DNA from: Bordetella parapertussis
GTDB lineage: Bacteria > Pseudomonadota > Gammaproteobacteria > Burkholderiales > Burkholderiaceae_C
DNA: 9,472 nucleotides
NCBI GenBank assembly: GCA_945900695.1
Contig: CAMDJU010000093.1
Span: forward strand, 1 to 9,472
Reading direction: 5' to 3'
The position numbers and the translations under genes are program-made. This document shows positions 5,763 to 9,472 of this stretch, piece by piece. The notes beneath the pieces are model-generated. The model worked only from the letters and a program-made list of their open reading frames with translations. It was not told where the DNA came from and ran no database searches. The stretch's first letter is position 1. The number at the start of each line of letters is the position of its first letter.

Positions 5763-6791
5763 ATGAACAAACCCCTTTCCTACAAAGATGCAGGCGTGGA
5801 CATCGATGCCGGTGACGCTTTGGTTGAACGCATCAAGCCCATGGCAGCCAAAACCCTGCGCGAAGGGGTTTTATCGGGCTTGGGCGGCTTTGGCGCCTTG
5901 TTTGAGGTTCCCAAGCGCTATCAAGAGCCGGTACTGGTCAGCGGCACCGATGGTGTGGGCACCAAACTCAAATTGGCTTTTGAGTGGGGCATGCATGACA
6001 GCGTGGGCATTGACCTGGTGGCCATGAGTGTCAATGACGTGTTGGTTCAAGGGGCAGAGCCGCTTTTCTTTTTGGACTACTTTGCCTGCGGAAAACTGGA
6101 CATCGATACCGCAGCCACCGTTGTCCAAGGCATCGCCACCGGTTGCCAACAAGCCGGTTGCGCTCTGATGGGCGGCGAAACCGCAGAAATGCCGGGCATG
6201 TATCCGCCGGGCGAATACGACTTGGCCGGTTTTGCCGTTGGCGTGGTGGAAAAGTCCAAAATTCTCACCGGGGCCCTGGTGGCGCAGGGCGATGTGATTC
6301 TGGGTTTGGGCTCCTCAGGCTTGCACTCAAATGGCTTTTCGTTGGTGCGCAAAGTGATTGAACGCAGTGCCAGCGACCTGCCCCATCAGCTCGATGGGCA
6401 GCCGTTTCGACAAGCCCTGATGGCCCCAACCCGCATCTATGTCAAATCGGTGCTCGCCGCCTTGGCCCAACACCCCATCCACGCCCTGGCCCACATCACC
6501 GGTGGTGGCTTGCTGGAAAACATCCCCCGGGTTTTGCCCGAAGACCTCTGCGCCCAAATCGACCTGGGCAGTTGGCCACGCTCAGAGTTGTTTGCATGGT
6601 TGCAAACCCAAGCTGGTATTGGCGACACAGAAATGAACCGCACCTTCAACAATGGCATTGGCATGGTGGTGGTGGTGCCCGCACAAACCGCTCAAGCCTG
6701 CGCGAGCACACTTCGCAGCATGGGCGAGCAAGTGCATGTGGTGGGCGACATCCAATTGCGCGGCAATGGTCCTGCGGTGGTGTTGCGCTGA
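5763..6791 (+). CDS. purM: phosphoribosylformylglycinamidine cyclo-ligase (AIR synthetase)
   Basis: PurM closes the imidazole ring: FGAM plus ATP gives AIR, the fifth step of purine synthesis. The 342-residue length matches the family. Visible motifs are the glycine-rich [12 protein letters not shown] (7-18), [14 protein letters not shown] (60-73), [19 protein letters not shown] (90-108), [11 protein letters not shown] (137-147), [13 protein letters not shown] (186-198), [16 protein letters not shown] (244-259) and [13 protein letters not shown] (291-303). The frame is open 34 codons further upstream, but [11 protein letters not shown] at 5763 is the family start. No Shine-Dalgarno precedes this ATG; the bases before it are C-rich. 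It stands alone on the plus strand, divergent from the permease-hda unit and convergent with the SirB1-type gene 37 bases away. Confidence 0.97.
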   Translation: MNKPLSYKDAGVDIDAGDALVERIKPMAAKTLREGVLSGLGGFGALFEVPKRYQEPVLVSGTDGVGTKLKLAFEWGMHDSVGIDLVAMSVNDVLVQGAEPLFFLDYFACGKLDIDTAATVVQGIATGCQQAGCALMGGETAEMPGMYPPGEYDLAGFAVGVVEKSKILTGALVAQGDVILGLGSSGLHSNGFSLVRKVIERSASDLPHQLDGQPFRQALMAPTRIYVKSVLAALAQHPIHALAHITGGGLLENIPRVLPEDLCAQIDLGSWPRSELFAWLQTQAGIGDTEMNRTFNNGIGMVVVVPAQTAQACASTLRSMGEQVHVVGDIQLRGNGPAVVLR

Positions 6792-6828
6792 GCCCTGAAA
6801 AAAGCCCAAGGTCAATCTGTTGCAGCCC

Positions 6829-7548
6829 TCAGGTCGCTGAATCCACGGTGGTGATGCGCTGCTGCAACGCAGCCAACAACGGGGCATCTTGTCGGGAACG
6901 GTAAATTTCTTGCAAGTTGTGCAGCATGCGCAACACCATGCGGCGCGGCGGGCATGCTTGCAAATGCTGTGACAACAACACATCGGTTTTACGCGTCCCC
7001 AAACCTGGGTCGGTGTCGCCCAGCCACTGTCCCATGCGCTCCAGCAAGTCGTCACGCCCCAGAGACTGACCGGTGAACGGGTCCAGCACGATCACACCGA
7101 CATGCGGATCGGGCAAATTCACCTTGACCAAAAAATGCCCCGGAAAGCCAACGCCCTGGGCATTCAAACCCAGGCCTTGCGCCATCTCCAACCACAGCAC
7201 GGCCAAGCTGATGGGAATGCCCCGACGCGACTCGATCACACAGTGCATGAAGCTGTTCTCTGGGGCATAGTAGTCATTGACATTACCCGCAAAACCCAGC
7301 TCTTCAAAGAAAAACCGATTCACCAAGCGCAACTTGGCGATCGGATCGGTGTCCTTGGACAACCTGCGGCGCAAGCGGACCAACCAATCGTCCACCTGGG
7401 CCAATACCGCCTGCACATCGGTCTGCGGGTGCTGAACATGGGCCAGGCTGGCAGCGGCTTCCAACAAAGGAAACTGTTCATCCGAGGCCACCAAGGAACG
7501 GAAATAGTCCATCGGTGTCGTGGTGTTCATGGGGTTCCAAGCGGCCAT
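6829..7548 (-). CDS. SirB1-family / transglutaminase-like protein
   Basis: A 239-residue predicted cytoplasmic protein of the SirB1 family (Transglut_core2), whose biochemical role is unproven. The core is NRFFFEELGFAGNVNDYYAP (77-96), then FMHCVIESRRGIPISLAVLW (100-119) and GVGFPGHFLVKV (132-143), with DPFTG at 156-160. H138 and D156 sit where transglutaminase-like enzymes carry their His and Asp; C103 is the only cysteine in the core, but it does not lie at the usual nucleophile spacing, so activity is doubtful. C-terminal helices with QHLQ and MLHNLQEIY (208-216) resemble the tetratricopeptide-like end of the family. The frame is open 21 codons upstream, but the ATG at 7548 has a strong GAGGTGA Shine-Dalgarno. 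It follows murJ by seven bases, so the two are surely co-transcribed. Confidence 0.88.
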   Translation of the reverse strand: MAAWNPMNTTTPMDYFRSLVASDEQFPLLEAAASLAHVQHPQTDVQAVLAQVDDWLVRLRRRLSKDTDPIAKLRLVNRFFFEELGFAGNVNDYYAPENSFMHCVIESRRGIPISLAVLWLEMAQGLGLNAQGVGFPGHFLVKVNLPDPHVGVIVLDPFTGQSLGRDDLLERMGQWLGDTDPGLGTRKTDVLLSQHLQACPPRRMVLRMLHNLQEIYRSRQDAPLLAALQQRITTVDSAT

Positions 7549-7550
7549 GC

Positions 7551-7557
7551 TCACCTC
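7551..7557 (-). promoter_or_regulatory. Shine-Dalgarno that fixes the start of the SirB1-type gene
   Basis: The minus strand reads GAGGTGA, two bases before the ATG at 7548 and overlapping the murJ stop codon. It is the strongest ribosome binding site in the window. It rules in favour of this ATG over upstream in-frame starts, and it lets ribosomes ending murJ re-initiate at once. Confidence 0.75.
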
Positions 7558-9121
7558 AGCGCCGCCACAAGGTTTGCAATGGCACCCGCAAAGCCCACAA
7601 AGCCACGCCATAGGTGATGGCAGCGGTCAACAAAGCGACGGCCAATGCCGCCACGCGGGCCCAAGGCGTCACACGCCAAGCCGCCCAGTCGATCACTTGG
7701 GAAAACCACCACAACGGCAAGGCCAGCAGGGCACACGCCAGCACCACTTGGGCCAGGTAGCGCCCCCAACCTGGTCGGGGCTGATAACGCCCTTGGCGAA
7801 CCAAGCCAAAGTACAGAGCGCCGGCATTGACCAAAGCGCCCAAACCAATGGCCAGGGCCAAACCCGCATGCGCCAACCAAGGCACCAACACCAGGTTGAG
7901 CAATTGGGTCAGGGCCAAAACCCCCAAGGCAATGCGCATGGGGGTAGTGGTGTCTTGGCTGGCATAAAAACCTGGTGCCAATACCTTGATGGCCACCAAG
8001 CCCATCAAGCCAACCCCATACCCCACCAACGCCAGGCTGGTTTGGGTCAAGTCACGGTCGGTGAAGGCCCCATAGTGAAACAGCACACTCACCATAGGTT
8101 TGGCAAAAATCAATAAGGCCACCGCACATGGCAGCGCCAGCACCACCACCCAGCGCAAGCCGTCATCGATCAGTTCGCTGTAACGTTGTTGGTCGCCACT
8201 GGCCTTGGCCTGGGTCAAGGCGGGCAACAACACCACCCCCAAAGCCACACCCAGCAAGGCGGTGGGAAACTCCATCAAGCGATCGGCATAACCCAACCAG
8301 GTCACGCTGCCGGGGGTCAAATGCGAGGCGATTTGGGTGTTGATGATGAGCGATATTTGGGCCACGCTGACCCCCAGCAAGGCCGGTGCCATCAGGCCCA
8401 AAATGCGCCCCACACCTGGGTCTCGCCAAGCTGCAAAAAATCCCCGGCCAGGCCAGGCCAAGCGTGGCCGCAAGCCCAATCGATGCACCGCCCACAGTTG
8501 CACGCCCAACTGCATCAAGCCGCCCAACATGACGCCAGCGGCCAAGGCATAAATGGCGGGCCATCCCTGGGATTCGACCCAGGGGCCACCCCACCATGCG
8601 CAGGCCACCATGCTCACATTCAGCAACACCGGGGTGGCCGCGGGCACGGCAAAGCGCTTCCAGGTGTTGAGCACGCCCGCGGCCAAGGCCACCAAAGACA
8701 TGAAACCGATGTAGGGGAACATCCAGCGGGTCATGAACACCGCCGCCTCTTGGGCCGCCGCATCGCGGCCCAAACCAGACGCCATGGCCCACACCAGCAC
8801 AGGCGCAGCCGCCACACCGACCACACAAGTTAGTGCCAACACCCAAAAAAGCGCTGTAGCCACATGACCCAGCAACTCGACGGCCCGATCATCTCCCTCT
8901 TGGCTGCGGGTGCTGGCCAGCACCGGCACAAAGGCCTGGGCAAACGCCCCTTCGGCAAACAAGCGCCGAAACAAATTGGGGATGCGAAAGGCCACATTGA
9001 AGGCATCGGTCATGGCGCTGGCGCCAAAAGTGGCCGCGATCAGCAATTCGCGCGCCAAGCCAGTGACACGCGAGACCAAGGTCCACAAAGAGACGGTGGA
9101 TGCAGATTTGAACAAAGACAC
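7556..9121 (-). CDS. murJ: lipid II flippase MurJ (MviN)
   Basis: MurJ, a MOP-superfamily membrane protein, flips undecaprenyl-linked peptidoglycan precursor to the periplasmic face and is usually essential. From the GTG at 9121 the protein has 521 residues, the expected length, with about fourteen hydrophobic segments. The N-terminal signature SRVTGLARELLIAATFGAS (17-35), TDAFNVAFRIPNLFRRLFAE (38-57) and GAFAQAFVPVLA (58-69) is diagnostic. R18, R24, D39, R52 and R53 match the charged residues in the central cavity of E. coli MurJ. YADRLMEFPTALLGVALG (278-295) supplies R281 and E284, corresponding to E. coli R270 and E273. I chose GTG because VSLFKSASTVSLWTLVSR aligns with the family start; the frame is open to 9277, but that part would overlap rpsT and resembles nothing. 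A GAGGG lies about 13 bases upstream. The SirB1-type gene follows. Confidence 0.96.
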   Translation of the reverse strand: MSLFKSASTVSLWTLVSRVTGLARELLIAATFGASAMTDAFNVAFRIPNLFRRLFAEGAFAQAFVPVLASTRSQEGDDRAVELLGHVATALFWVLALTCVVGVAAAPVLVWAMASGLGRDAAAQEAAVFMTRWMFPYIGFMSLVALAAGVLNTWKRFAVPAATPVLLNVSMVACAWWGGPWVESQGWPAIYALAAGVMLGGLMQLGVQLWAVHRLGLRPRLAWPGRGFFAAWRDPGVGRILGLMAPALLGVSVAQISLIINTQIASHLTPGSVTWLGYADRLMEFPTALLGVALGVVLLPALTQAKASGDQQRYSELIDDGLRWVVVLALPCAVALLIFAKPMVSVLFHYGAFTDRDLTQTSLALVGYGVGLMGLVAIKVLAPGFYASQDTTTPMRIALGVLALTQLLNLVLVPWLAHAGLALAIGLGALVNAGALYFGLVRQGRYQPRPGWGRYLAQVVLACALLALPLWWFSQVIDWAAWRVTPWARVAALAVALLTAAITYGVALWALRVPLQTLWRR

Positions 9122-9202
9122 GCCACAAGTGTAGCCCTCGCCCCTGGGCAGCCACGGCCCATTTCGGCCGGTATGGGGAGGGCAGATTCCTGGGCTGGCG
9201 CT

Positions 9203-9230
9203 TTGATACAATCGCGGGCTTTGCTGACAA
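9203..9230 (-). promoter_or_regulatory. candidate murJ promoter
   Basis: On the minus strand TTGTCA (plus-strand 9225-9230, five of six to TTGACA) is followed after 16 bases by TATCAA (9203-9208, four of six to TATAAT). The implied leader before the murJ GTG is about 75 bases and contains a five-base-pair hairpin, CGGCC with GGCCG, at plus-strand 9155-9170. The site lies on top of the rpsT promoter on the other strand. The weak -10 keeps this tentative. Confidence 0.4.
9204..9218 (+). promoter_or_regulatory. rpsT promoter, extended -10 with GC-rich discriminator
   Basis: TGA-TACAAT (9204-9212) is an extended -10: a TGn followed by a five-of-six match to TATAAT. No good -35 is present, as is common when the TGn extension is used. 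The predicted start near 9219 gives a leader of about 39 bases. The bases after the -10, CGCGGG (9213-9218), form a GC-rich discriminator of the kind that makes ribosomal promoters sensitive to ppGpp and DksA; that consequence is inference. Confidence 0.6.
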
Positions 9231-9257
9231 CATCCACAGACACATAGGAACACCATC

Positions 9258-9472
9258 ATGGCATCTGGAAAGCCCAAGAAAAAGAACCCGCGCCTGGCGT
9301 CGGGCCGTAAACGCGCGCGTCAAGACGTCCATCTGAACGCCGCCAACACCTCACTGCGCTCCAAGTACCGCACTGCCGTCAAAAACGTTGAAAAAGCGGT
9401 TTTGGCTGGCGACAAGACCAAGGCCACCGAGCTGTTTGCCAAAATGCAAACCGTGGTGGACTCTGTGTCCGA
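9258..9472 (+). CDS. rpsT: 30S ribosomal protein S20, C-terminus beyond window
   Basis: S20 binds 16S rRNA early in 30S assembly. The window holds 71 codons and two bases of the next; the end lies to the right. After [20 protein letters not shown], the reading [20 protein letters not shown] then [20 protein letters not shown] is plainly S20. Compared with the short start of E. coli or Burkholderia S20, there are roughly ten extra, lysine-rich residues before the conserved basic helix; I recall this in comamonad S20. The Shine-Dalgarno AGGAA (9246-9250) lies seven bases before the ATG. It diverges from murJ, and the two share the intergenic region at 9122-9257. Confidence 0.96.
   Translation, partial: MASGKPKKKNPRLASGRKRARQDVHLNAANTSLRSKYRTAVKNVEKAVLAGDKTKATELFAKMQTVVDSVS

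Noticed and set aside
6819..6868. Inverted repeat GTTGCAGC / GCTGCAAC around the end of the SirB1-type gene
   Set aside because: The eight-base arms are separated by 34 bases, one arm is within coding sequence, and no T-tract follows; not a terminator.
9122..9277. A 52-codon N-terminal extension of the murJ frame
   Set aside because: It would start inside rpsT, has a Cys/Pro-rich composition unlike MurJ, and the family N-terminus aligns exactly at the GTG at 9121.

Overview
The window reads as an ordinary, densely packed core-genome segment of a betaproteobacterium, most likely Burkholderiales and probably Comamonadaceae. This rests on the gene order (purM diverging from an AI-2E-type permease, hda, an HAD phosphatase, pcnB and folK; murJ next to a SirB1-type gene and diverging from rpsT), on moderately high GC, on the MurJ N-terminus, and on an S20 protein whose N-terminus carries a lysine-rich extension that I recall from comamonads. 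The lineage is an inference from remembered family features, not from a search. I see no mobile element, CRISPR array, tRNA, rRNA or integrated phage, and every stretch without a gene is shorter than 140 bases.

Layout. (1) 1-66, minus: the first 22 codons of rpsP (S16), leaving the window on the left. (2) 169-1148, plus: a bar/YncA-type GNAT acetyltransferase overlapping by four bases with a TM2-domain membrane protein; a possible 28-residue frame follows. (3) 1220-5681, minus: a tight five-gene unit read permease, hda, HAD hydrolase, pcnB, folK, with gaps of 9, 6, -4 and 8 bases (folK counted from its first possible start, a TTG). It converges on the TM2 gene. (4) 5763-6791, plus: purM, divergent from the permease. 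(5) 6829-9121, minus: murJ followed by a SirB1/transglutaminase-like gene, converging on purM. (6) 9258 onward, plus: rpsT (S20), divergent from murJ and cut by the right edge.

How the genes work together. The minus-strand unit joins control of replication initiation (Hda inactivates DnaA-ATP on the sliding clamp), RNA 3' polyadenylation (PcnB) and folate synthesis (FolK). Divergent purM makes aminoimidazole ribotide for purines, a pathway that consumes the folate cofactor. MurJ flips lipid II for peptidoglycan. The two ribosomal protein genes mark the outer edges. All complete genes look intact: no frameshift, and family motifs are present except a Gly-to-Ser change in the acetyl-CoA loop of the GNAT protein.

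I did not find a new system. The points most worth a second look are the GNAT loop substitution and its coupling to the TM2 protein, the small frame at 1145-1231, the S20 N-terminal extension, the overlapping divergent promoters between murJ and rpsT, and the arginine-run tail of PcnB.
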